From contig JBAQUT010000026.1 of NCBI GenBank assembly GCA_049297695.1, positions 1 to 8,350 of the forward strand: a stretch of DNA of 8,350 nucleotides. Direction: 5' to 3'. Positions 1-5,221 of this stretch are shown here, in pieces. Made by a program: the position numbers and the translations under genes. The notes beneath the pieces were generated by a model. The model did not search any database and had not been told where the DNA came from. It worked only from the letters and a program-made list of their open reading frames with translations. The stretch's first letter is position 1. Each line of letters opens with the position of its first letter. The DNA comes from JACKLD01 sp049297695 (lineage in GTDB: Bacteria; Pseudomonadota; Alphaproteobacteria; UBA2136; UBA6156).

Positions 1-171
1 GCACCGCCCAACCCGCTTCATGCCCAACCCCACCCCCCGCACCACGCCAAACCGCAACACCGCCTGCCGCGTGTACTCGCTGCACGTCGGCTCAAACCGG
101 CACCGCCGCCCCAACACCACACTCAACGTCAGCTGATACCCCCGTATAACCCCCGCCACCACCCGCCTCAT
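1..171 (-). CDS. yidD: Membrane protein insertion efficiency factor YidD (3' end cut by window edge)
   Basis: YidD is a small amphipathic protein at the inner face of the membrane that helps the YidC insertase place proteins in the membrane. The first 57 codons are visible; the C-terminus lies beyond base 1. The family signature is clear: RGYQLTLS at residues 10-17, then CRFEPTCSEY at 24-33, and KRVGRC at 52-57 where the next family motif begins. The ATG overlaps the rnpA stop as ATGA (bases 171-168), which implies translational coupling and one transcript. The order rnpA then yidD is common in bacteria, usually followed by yidC, which would lie outside the window. No separate ribosome binding site is evident. 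The codons are very G-rich on the coding strand. The family call is secure; only the end is unknown. Confidence 0.93.
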   Translation of the reverse strand, partial: MRRVVAGVIRGYQLTLSVVLGRRCRFEPTCSEYTRQAVLRFGVVRGVGLGMKRVGRC

Positions 172-524
172 ACCTTCACACCCGCCGCCACTAAAACCTT
201 CCGCATATCCTTCTCCACATACTTAAAATCCAAGGTAAGGATGGCCGCATTGGCCACCCACACCACCCACAGCCCTTGCGGCGCCTCACACGCAGAGTTC
301 AACCGCACAACCTTATCAAAACACGCCCGCAAGCGCCGTTTGGCACGGTTGCGCTTCACCGCATTGCCAATGGCCTTGGTGCTGGCCGTAAAGCCCACAC
401 TCACCCCCGCCTCGCCCTCTTTCACCGCCCACTGCACCGTAAACCCCTGCGCCGCCACCCGCTGCCCATGCTCCCGCAGATACACAAAGTCGGAACGTTT
501 CTTCAGGGTTGAAACTCGAATCAT
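168..524 (-). CDS. rnpA: Ribonuclease P protein component
   Basis: RnpA is the protein subunit that binds the catalytic RNase P RNA and helps it cut the 5' leader from precursor tRNAs. The 118-residue product has the usual family length. It shows the basic RNR signature at residues 57-66 (KRNRAKRRLR), preceded by KAIGNAV, and an N-terminal SDFVYLREHG block that forms part of the tRNA-leader cleft in this family. I chose the ATG at 524. A GTG at 530 would add two residues, but the ATG lies six bases beyond a TATATA element and neither start has a well-spaced Shine-Dalgarno sequence (a GGTGGAG abuts the ATG directly). It normally follows rpmH in one operon; here a plus-strand gene separates them, so rnpA appears to have its own promoter. 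yidD overlaps its 3' end. Confidence 0.95.
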   Translation of the reverse strand: MIRVSTLKKRSDFVYLREHGQRVAAQGFTVQWAVKEGEAGVSVGFTASTKAIGNAVKRNRAKRRLRACFDKVVRLNSACEAPQGLWVVWVANAAILTLDFKYVEKDMRKVLVAAGVKV

Positions 525-560
525 CTCCACCTATATACATGTGCATGAACGATAAAACAA
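509..560. promoter_or_regulatory. Putative symmetric bidirectional promoter for rnpA and the receiver gene
   Basis: A self-complementary TATATA (532-537) can act as -10 element in both directions. To the left, 17 bases away, is TTGAAA (509-514), a -35 for the plus-strand gene. To the right, again 17 bases away, is AAACAA (555-560), which reads TTGTTT on the minus strand. The two ATGs, 545 on plus and 524 on minus, are exactly equidistant from the centre at 534.5. Expected transcription starts fall at or within a base or two of both ATGs, so both mRNAs would be leaderless. The geometry is seen directly; the promoter activity is inferred. Confidence 0.55.
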
Positions 561-997
561 ACGTCTTATTGATTGATGATTGCGGCTTGCATAGCTCTAA
601 CTTAAAACATGCCAAAGAAGCCATGCAAGGTCACAAACAAGCTCTTATTTCTTTTGGTAATTTCAATATATGCACAGCACTAACTCCCGAAGATGCTGTT
701 AGAGAGATTAAACGCGCCAAACACAACTTTCATGTCATCGTGTGCGATATCGACCTTGGAACTGCATCTGGCCCAAGGTTACTTCGCCAATTGAAAGAGA
801 ATAATCTATTAATTGGCCATGAGAGCTTGGCCATTTGTTCAGGTGCTTTTGAACAATCCAACAGCAATAGCCCTGAGGCCAAAGAACTTCTTTCAGAATG
901 GGGAGTACATCGAATTATTCCTAAATCCACGGATATCAAAACCCTGTCGAACATCATAACTCAACTCGCTGAAAATTCTAAAGCTCGTCTTCGGTAA
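545..997 (+). CDS. Stand-alone response-regulator receiver domain protein
   Basis: The 150-residue protein looks like a single CheY-like receiver domain without an output domain. The order of receiver landmarks is right: an acidic pair D11-D12 after the first strand (NVLLIDD), a phospho-acceptor D68 in VIVCDIDLG, S99 after the fourth strand (LAICSG), and K127 in RIIPKS. Such proteins are phosphorylated by a histidine kinase and act by binding a partner; none is encoded here, so the pathway is unknown. I chose ATG 545; ATG 539 and TTG 509 are in-frame alternatives, but no Shine-Dalgarno sequence supports any of them and 545 fits the symmetric promoter. The gene is more AT-rich than its neighbours and lies, in opposite orientation, between rpmH and rnpA, so it is probably an insertion. 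The receiver fold is fairly sure; the role is not. Confidence 0.8.
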   Translation: MNDKTNVLLIDDCGLHSSNLKHAKEAMQGHKQALISFGNFNICTALTPEDAVREIKRAKHNFHVIVCDIDLGTASGPRLLRQLKENNLLIGHESLAICSGAFEQSNSNSPEAKELLSEWGVHRIIPKSTDIKTLSNIITQLAENSKARLR

Positions 998-1000
998 ACA

Positions 1001-1027
1001 AAAAACCCCGCCATAAGCGAGGTTTTT
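1001..1027. terminator. Bidirectional rho-independent terminator
   Basis: An 11-base inverted repeat with one mismatch (AAAAACCCCGC at 1001-1011 and GCGAGGTTTTT at 1017-1027) encloses the loop CATAA. It has T runs on both strands, so it can stop transcription from the receiver gene (stop at 997) and from rpmH (stop at 1044) coming the other way. It also cuts rpmH transcription off from rnpA. Confidence 0.88.
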
Positions 1028-1043
1028 ATAAAATTCAACCAAA

Positions 1044-1184
1044 CTAAGCCGAAAGACGCTTACGGCCCTTAGCGCGGCGACGTGCCAACACCTTACGGCC
1101 ATCCGCCGTCAACATACGGCTTCTGAAGCCATGGCGGTTGCTGCGTACGCGCTTGCTGGGTTGGTAAGTCCGTTTGGTGGCCAT
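1044..1184 (-). CDS. rpmH: 50S ribosomal protein L34
   Basis: L34 is a small basic protein of the large ribosomal subunit that contacts 23S rRNA. The 46-residue product matches the family along its whole length: TKRTYQPSK at residues 3-11, RHGFRSRM at 18-25, and the near-invariant GRKVLARRRAKGRKRLSA at 29-46. It has two extra residues (Ala-Thr) after the initiator Met compared with the usual MKRTYQPS start. A good ribosome binding site, GAGGAG at 1198-1193, lies eight bases before the ATG. The gene normally heads an rpmH-rnpA operon. Here the terminator at 1001-1027 and a convergent receiver gene lie directly downstream, so it is probably a single-gene transcript. Confidence 0.97.
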   Translation of the reverse strand: MATKRTYQPSKRVRSNRHGFRSRMLTADGRKVLARRRAKGRKRLSA

Positions 1185-1231
1185 GGTCGTTTCTCCTCAA
1201 TATCCAAGCCCATAATGGGGCACTTAAGGCG

Positions 1232-1260
1232 CGTTTGCCACAATCCGCACCCGCCGTCAA
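1232..1260 (-). promoter_or_regulatory. Putative rpmH promoter
   Basis: On the minus strand a TTGACG (1260-1255) is followed after 17 bases by CAAACG (1237-1232), which resembles the relaxed -10 elements of alphaproteobacteria. It would give a leader of roughly 40 bases containing the GAGGAG ribosome binding site. The -35 is good, the -10 weak. Confidence 0.4.
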
Positions 1261-1280
1261 CACCTTTCTGCATAACCCTC

Positions 1281-1310
1281 TTGACGCCCCCCCGCCCGCA
1301 GGCCTAAACC
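1281..1310 (+). promoter_or_regulatory. Putative promoter of the cytochrome c gene
   Basis: TTGACG at 1281-1286 is followed by CTAAAC at 1304-1309 (17-base spacer) or TAAACC at 1305-1310. The start codon is about 40 bases downstream, with AAGGAG at 1337-1342 between. The element is divergent from, and close to, the rpmH promoter, which uses the same -35 hexamer. Confidence 0.4.
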
Positions 1311-1350
1311 TACCCCCAACACACCCATAACCAGCCAAGGAGCCCTCCCC

Positions 1351-1878
1351 ATGTCCATGTCCCCCACTACCCGCATGTTTGTCTACGCCGTTGTCGTGGC
1401 CGATTTGTTCGCCATCGTGGGCTTTGGCGGCCGCTATATCCTCACGGGAAGCGTCATGGCCCATGCGGATGAGCAACCTATCGTGGTGGCCGCCGCCCAG
1501 CAAGCCGACCCCGCCGCCGCAGGCGCCGCCCCCGCCGAAGCCGCCCCCGCCTTCAACTACGCCACCTACACCCCCAACGTGGCCAACGGCACCAGCATTT
1601 CTGGCAAATGCAAGGCCTGCCATACCTTTGGCAATGGCGAGCCCAACCGCACCGGCCCCAACCTGTGGGGCATCGCAGGCGCCAAAGTGGCTGGCCATGC
1701 AGGCTTCGCCTACTCCGACGCCATGAAAGCCCACGGCGGCGTGTGGAGCGACGACCGCCTGATGGCCTATCTGGAAAACCCCCGCGCCAACGTCTCCGGC
1801 ACCAAAATGCAATTCGCCGGTATCAAAAAACCCGAAGACCGCGCCGACCTGATTGCCTACCTCAAAACCTTGAAGTAG
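1351..1878 (+). CDS. Membrane-anchored class I cytochrome c (c552/CycM-like)
   Basis: This is a 175-residue haem protein anchored in the inner membrane with its haem domain in the periplasm, likely carrying electrons between the bc1 complex and a terminal oxidase. Residues 10-32 form a hydrophobic anchor or uncleaved signal. Residues 42-68 are an Ala/Pro-rich flexible linker. The haem site is CKACH (C87, C90, H91), followed by the typical TGPNLWGIAG at 101-110; M153 in GTKMQFAGI is the probable sixth ligand, and the C-terminal helix DLIAYLKTL closes the fold. The start is set by AAGGAG at 1337-1342, eight bases upstream. It resembles the CycM/c552 group of alphaproteobacteria, but I cannot tell which oxidase it serves. 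A palindromic repeat lies 30 bases after the stop. Confidence 0.9.
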   Translation: MSMSPTTRMFVYAVVVADLFAIVGFGGRYILTGSVMAHADEQPIVVAAAQQADPAAAGAAPAEAAPAFNYATYTPNVANGTSISGKCKACHTFGNGEPNRTGPNLWGIAGAKVAGHAGFAYSDAMKAHGGVWSDDRLMAYLENPRANVSGTKMQFAGIKKPEDRADLIAYLKTLK

Positions 1879-1900
1879 TCCTGAATCCATGTATAGGTTA

Positions 1901-1967
1901 AGGGGGTCAAGGGGGCGCTAGCCCCCTTGCGACAAAGTCGTCATGGCGAGCGCAGCGCGGCCATCTC
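1901..1967. repeat. Two-part palindromic intergenic repeat, copy 1
   Basis: The first part is AGGGGGTCAAGGGGGC, with a perfect 9-base stem CAAGGGGGC (1908-1916) and GCCCCCTTG (1921-1929) around GCTA. The second part, from 1939, begins CGTCAT and forms ATGGC (1943-1947) with GCCAT (1960-1964). It resembles the GTCATTGCGAGC type of dispersed intergenic palindrome seen in many bacterial genomes. No T run follows the hairpin, so it is not a standard terminator, though it may stop or stabilise the cytochrome mRNA. A sister copy lies at 2662-2723. Confidence 0.75.
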
Positions 1968-2064
1968 CCCAAGTAAACATAAAAAATACAATACGCCGTG
2001 TCCCCCACGAAACAGCCCCACCCATATTCTCTTTCTTTTTCTAGAACTCTTAGCCATTTACCAC

Positions 2065-2070
2065 TACAAT
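2065..2070 (+). promoter_or_regulatory. Putative -10 element of the pilin-like gene
   Basis: TACAAT matches the -10 consensus at five of six places and ends seven bases before the ATG at 2078. The best -35 at the right distance is the poor TAGAAC (2042-2047). Transcription would begin at or just beside the ATG, and no Shine-Dalgarno sequence is seen. Confidence 0.4.
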
Positions 2071-2077
2071 CTCACCC

Positions 2078-2650
2078 ATGATCAACATTCTCACCCCCCG
2101 TTACAACCAACAACCAACAACCAACAACACGCAGTCCGGCGCCATGTTCGGCCTCGATGCCCGTATTGCTTTGGCCATTTTCGGCATCCTGTCGGTAGTC
2201 GCAGGCGCCGCCGCCATCAACGTGCTGGGCAGCGCCGGCACCACGGCCTTGGTGACCGAGCTGAACAACATGAAAAAAGCCTACCAAGAGTTCCACCTGG
2301 CCTCGGGCGACCACACCACCCGCTTCCTGGACCTCATCGACAACACCTCCGACATCATCGGCTGGAACGGCCCGTACGTCGATTTGCTGTCGGATAAATC
2401 CCGCCAATACGGCATTTACAGCCTCGTGGAAGGCCGCCAAGACGTTCCCGGCGTTCCCCCCGTAGAGTGCAGTGAAGGCGGCGGCATCTGCTCCATCTGG
2501 CTCAAGCTCTCCAAGGTGAAAGATAGCCTTGCCGCCAACGTAGATGAAGCGCTGGATTCCGAATCCACCCCCAACAGTGGCGTGCTCCGCATCGAGTACA
2601 TCCAAGGCGGCAGCGACGATATCTATTTCCTTCTGACGGCAAAAAACTAA
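2078..2650 (+). CDS. Type IV pilin/pseudopilin-like membrane protein
   Basis: The 190-residue protein has one N-terminal membrane segment (about residues 29-49) continuing into a long helix (ALVTELNNMKKAYQEFHL), as in type IV pilins and type II secretion pseudopilins. Later features also fit: GWNGPYVDLL at 95-104 recalls the W-x-GPY block of GspG-like pseudopilins, and the cysteine pair C131/C138 followed by W141 and an Asp-rich loop before SGVLRIEY resembles the D-region of pilins. The leader is not canonical: there is no G-F-T-L-I-E site; the membrane segment starts GLDARIALAIFG. The start may be ATG 2078, which has no Shine-Dalgarno but follows TACAAT, or ATG 2144, directly before GLDAR. 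No other pilus gene is in the window. A heptamer tandem repeat lies in the first codons. The pilin-like fold is an inference from pattern. Confidence 0.6.
   Translation: MINILTPRYNQQPTTNNTQSGAMFGLDARIALAIFGILSVVAGAAAINVLGSAGTTALVTELNNMKKAYQEFHLASGDHTTRFLDLIDNTSDIIGWNGPYVDLLSDKSRQYGIYSLVEGRQDVPGVPPVECSEGGGICSIWLKLSKVKDSLAANVDEALDSESTPNSGVLRIEYIQGGSDDIYFLLTAKN
2103..2128 (+). repeat. Heptanucleotide tandem repeat (ACAACCA, about 3.7 copies)
   Basis: Three complete ACAACCA units and five bases of a fourth run without error. The unit is not a multiple of three, so gain or loss of one copy would shift the frame if translation begins at 2078. If it begins at 2144, the repeat lies in the region just before the start codon instead. 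Confidence 0.85.
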
Positions 2651-2661
2651 AACGTAAAAGA

Positions 2662-2723
2662 AGGGGGTCAAGGGGCGTAGCCCCTTGGACGCTGAAGGCG
2701 TCATGCCCGCGCAGGCGGGTATC
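2662..2723. repeat. Two-part palindromic intergenic repeat, copy 2
   Basis: It has the same plan as copy 1. The block AGGGGGTCAAGGGGC carries the stem CAAGGGGC (2669-2676) and GCCCCTTG (2680-2687) around GTA. Then, from 2699, comes CGTCATGCCCGC, whose ATGCCCGC (2703-2710) pairs with GCGGGTAT (2715-2722) with one G-T wobble. The second half resembles the widespread dispersed palindrome GTCATTCCCGCG...GCGGGAATCC. It begins 11 bases after the stop of the pilin-like gene, as copy 1 begins shortly after the cytochrome stop. Confidence 0.75.
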
Positions 2724-2791
2724 CACGGTTCAAACTCGGCGCGCAGCGCTTACTTACTTTTTCACCTGCGTATCCCACCAAGCAGGCCCTG

Positions 2792-2822
2792 TCCTCCGTA
2801 GCCCCCTGAGGGCGAAGGAGGA
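2792..2822. repeat. Imperfect palindrome, probable further intergenic repeat
   Basis: TCCTCC (2792-2797) and GCCC (2801-2804) pair with GGGC (2810-2813) and GGAGGA (2817-2822), with a three-base mismatch between the two stems. The sequence lies just before the topA promoter. It differs from the two repeats upstream, and no second copy is in the window, so calling it a repeat family is tentative. Confidence 0.45.
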
Positions 2823-2831
2823 TAAACCCCG

Positions 2832-2860
2832 TTGACACAAACGCTTTTCCCCCCTACTCC
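2832..2860 (+). promoter_or_regulatory. Putative topA promoter
   Basis: A perfect TTGACA (2832-2837) is followed after 17 bases by TACTCC (2855-2860), a weak -10. The ATG at 2867 lies six bases beyond it, so the transcript would start at or near the A of the ATG. The only purine-rich bases before the ATG (TAAGG) are too close to serve as a ribosome binding site. Confidence 0.5.
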
Positions 2861-2866
2861 TAAGGC

Positions 2867-5164
2867 ATGCAAGCCCTCATCGTCGTCGAATCCCCCGCCA
2901 AAGCCAAAACCATCGAGAAATACCTCGGCAGCGGCTACAAAGTGTTGGCCAGCTACGGCCATATCCGCGATTTGCCCAGCAAAGACGGTTCCGTGGAAGT
3001 GGATAACGACTTCGCGATGAACTACATCGTGAACCCCGACAGCGAAAAAAACATCAAAGCCATCCTCACCGAACTCAAAAAGTCCGACACCCTCTACCTC
3101 GCAACCGATCCGGACCGCGAAGGCGAAGCCATTTCGTGGCACGTGTGGGAAGAAGTCAAAAAGCGCGATCCCAAACTGGCCCTCAAGCTCAACGTCCACC
3201 GCATTGAATTCGACGAAATCACCAAAACCGCTATCCAGCACGCCGTGGCCCACCCGCGGGAACTCGCCCTCAACCTCATCAACGCCCAGCAAACCCGCCG
3301 CGCACTGGATTATCTGGTGGGCTTCAACCTTAGCCCCGTGCTCTGGCGCAAGGTCAAGGGTGGCCTCTCCGCTGGCCGCGTGCAAAGCGTGGCCTTGCGC
3401 CTTATTTGCGAACGCGAGAACGAAATCGATGCCTTCAAGGCCGAAGAATACTGGACCATCCACGGCCACTTCCTCACCCCCGAAGGCAAAACCCTGCCCA
3501 GCAATCTGGTGCACTACAACGGCGCCAAGGTGGAGAAGTTTACGTTCACAAATGAGGCCCAAGCCACCTCCGCCCACGCCCTGCTCTCCAAACAAACCTA
3601 CAGCGTGACGGACTTAGAAAAAGCCGACAAACGCCGCTTCCCCAGCCCCCCCTTCATGACCAGCACCTTGCAGCAAGAGGCCGCCCGCAAGCTGGGCTTC
3701 ACCGCCCGCCGCATCATGACCGCCGCCCAGCGCCTGTACGAGGCTGGGCACATCACCTATATGCGTACCGACAGCGTGAACCTCTCCACCGAAGCTTTGG
3801 GCCACATCCGTAGCCAAATCACCACCCAATACGGCGCCGCCTACCTGCCCCCCCAACCGCTCACTTACAAATCCAAGCAAAAAAACGCTCAAGAAGCCCA
3901 CGAAGCCATCCGCCCCACCGAGTTTGCGGTCAAATCTGCGGGCGCCGATGACGACCAAACCCGCCTCTACCAACTCATCTGGCAACGCACCATGGCCTGC
4001 CAAATGGCCCCCGCCCGCTTGGAACAAACCACCATCACCCTCGGCTCGGCCGATACCAAACACACCTTCCGCGCCACAGGTTCTGTCGTGCTGTTCCCCG
4101 GTTTCCTCGCTGCCTACCAAAACGCGAAGGATGAAGACGTTGCCACCGACGACGACGACGAAAAAATCCTCCCCGCCGTCAAGCACGGCGATGCCATGAA
4201 AACCGAGCGCATCGAGCCCGCCCAACACTTCACCGAACCCCCGCCCCGCTACAGCGAAGCAAGCCTGGTCAAGGTGCTGGAAGAGTACGGCATCGGCCGC
4301 CCCAGCACGTTCGCCAGCATCATTTCCACCATCCAAGACCGTGGCTACGTGCGGCTGGAGAAACGCCGTTTCTACCCCGAAGACGTGGGCCGCATCGTCA
4401 ACAAATTCCTCACCGAACACTTCACCCAGTACGTCGATTATAACTTCACCGCCACCATGGAAGACGAGCTGGATAGCATCGCCCGTGGCGAAACCGATTG
4501 GAAACCCACCCTCCGCAAGTTCTGGAAACCCTTCAAAGCCCTGGTGGACGATAAAACCGAAAGCGTGAAAAAATCGGATGTCACCACCGAACCCACGGGC
4601 GAAACCTGCCCCCAATGCGGCAAGCACGAACTGGTGTTCCGCTTGGGCCGCTACGGTAAATTCAAAGGTTGTTCCGGCTATCCCGAATGTACCTATATCG
4701 AAAAAACGGGCCCCACCGGCCCCGCCCCCGTCAGCATCGGCATGGCCTGCCCCAGCTGCAAAACGGGCGAGCTGCTGCAACGCACCAGCCGCATGGGCAA
4801 AGTGTTTTACGGGTGCAGCACCTACCCCACCTGCAGCTATTCGGTGTGGGATAAACCCCTGCCCACCCCCTGCCCCACCTGCCATTGGCCCATCACGGTC
4901 ACCAAAATCAGCAAAAAATACGGCGAATGGCACCGTTGTCCCCAACCCGAGTGCGATTGGAACGACAACAAAGAAGCGGCCGATGCCACCGCCGCCTTCC
5001 GCGCCCGCTTCACCAAGGGGAAAGAAGCCAAAGCCGCCGTGTTAGCCCGTAAAAAGGCCGAGAAAGCCGAGGCCAAAAAAGCCGCCCGCGCTGCAGCAAA
5101 ACCCCCCACAAAAACCCCAACCAAAGCCAAACCAAAACCCAAAGCTGCCAAAAAATCAAAATAA
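2867..5164 (+). CDS. topA: DNA topoisomerase I
   Basis: This type IA topoisomerase relaxes negative supercoils by cutting and resealing one DNA strand. The 765-residue protein is of normal or slightly short length for the bacterial enzyme. The N-terminal TOPRIM domain shows E9 in VVESPAKAKT and the acidic triad D81, D83, E85 in DPDREGE. SAGRVQSVALRL at 168-179 and the active-site tyrosine Y298 in ITYMRTDS are intact. EEYGIGRPSTFASII at 472-486 is typical. Three four-cysteine zinc ribbons follow (C581/584/602/608, C628/631/650/656, C669/672/691/696), then a Lys/Ala/Pro-rich basic tail from about 715, likely for DNA contact. No Shine-Dalgarno precedes ATG 2867; a TTGACA promoter suggests leaderless translation. 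The usual alphaproteobacterial neighbour dprA is not upstream. Confidence 0.98.
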   Translation: MQALIVVESPAKAKTIEKYLGSGYKVLASYGHIRDLPSKDGSVEVDNDFAMNYIVNPDSEKNIKAILTELKKSDTLYLATDPDREGEAISWHVWEEVKKRDPKLALKLNVHRIEFDEITKTAIQHAVAHPRELALNLINAQQTRRALDYLVGFNLSPVLWRKVKGGLSAGRVQSVALRLICERENEIDAFKAEEYWTIHGHFLTPEGKTLPSNLVHYNGAKVEKFTFTNEAQATSAHALLSKQTYSVTDLEKADKRRFPSPPFMTSTLQQEAARKLGFTARRIMTAAQRLYEAGHITYMRTDSVNLSTEALGHIRSQITTQYGAAYLPPQPLTYKSKQKNAQEAHEAIRPTEFAVKSAGADDDQTRLYQLIWQRTMACQMAPARLEQTTITLGSADTKHTFRATGSVVLFPGFLAAYQNAKDEDVATDDDDEKILPAVKHGDAMKTERIEPAQHFTEPPPRYSEASLVKVLEEYGIGRPSTFASIISTIQDRGYVRLEKRRFYPEDVGRIVNKFLTEHFTQYVDYNFTATMEDELDSIARGETDWKPTLRKFWKPFKALVDDKTESVKKSDVTTEPTGETCPQCGKHELVFRLGRYGKFKGCSGYPECTYIEKTGPTGPAPVSIGMACPSCKTGELLQRTSRMGKVFYGCSTYPTCSYSVWDKPLPTPCPTCHWPITVTKISKKYGEWHRCPQPECDWNDNKEAADATAAFRARFTKGKEAKAAVLARKKAEKAEAKKAARAAAKPPTKTPTKAKPKPKAAKKSK

Positions 5165-5177
5165 TCCTTGATTTTTT
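5150..5177 (+). terminator. Possible AT-rich terminator at the topA stop
   Basis: AAAAAATCAA (5150-5159) and TTGATTTTTT (5168-5177) form a perfect 10-base inverted repeat around an 8-base loop that contains the topA stop codon (5162-5164). It ends in six T. The stem has few G-C pairs, so termination may be weak. Its right arm overlaps a possible -35 (TTGATT) of the next gene. Confidence 0.45.
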
Positions 5178-5194
5178 ATCATTGCATACACATA

Positions 5195-5214
5195 CTCCTT
5201 GAACAACTAAGGAG
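5195..5214 (+). promoter_or_regulatory. Hairpin covering the ribosome binding site of the six-cysteine gene
   Basis: CTCCTT (5195-5200) is fully complementary to AAGGAG (5209-5214), with an 8-base loop. AAGGAG is the Shine-Dalgarno sequence, seven bases before ATG 5222. In the mRNA the stem would hide it, so translation could respond to temperature, a bound factor or an alternative fold. A possible promoter is TTGATT (5168-5173) with CATACT (5191-5196) after 17 bases; transcription from it would start inside or after the left arm and might leave the site open. Confidence 0.4.
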
Positions 5215-5221
5215 AAGTTAA

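Noticed and set aside
1207..1222. Small palindrome GCCCATAATGGGGC in the rpmH leader as an autoregulatory site
   Set aside because: Only about four base pairs around a three-base loop can form; too short to support a regulatory claim.
1093..1890. Minus-strand open frame of 265 codons across the cytochrome c and rpmH
   Set aside because: Overlaps two well-supported genes; its product is Gly/His/Val-rich without motifs, typical of antisense frames in GC-rich genes.
1908..1929. Hairpin after the cytochrome gene as a rho-independent terminator
   Set aside because: The stem is strong but no T run follows, and the same hairpin recurs after the next gene as part of a repeat, so it was listed as a repeat.
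2103..2128. Heptamer repeat as an iteron or replication origin element
   Set aside because: Units are directly joined, only 3-4 copies exist, no DnaA-box-like sequence or replication gene is nearby, and it lies at the 5' end of a coding frame.
1927..2397. Plus-strand frame beginning in the intergenic palindrome (RHGERSAAIS)
   Set aside because: This peptide is the usual translation of the dispersed CGTCATGGCGAGC-type repeat; the frame then runs out of phase through the pilin-like gene.
3614..4945. Long minus-strand open frame (443 codons) antisense to topA
   Set aside because: It is a shadow of topA caused by its C-rich codon positions; the translation is low-complexity Gly/Val/Phe-rich and topA is intact with all motifs.
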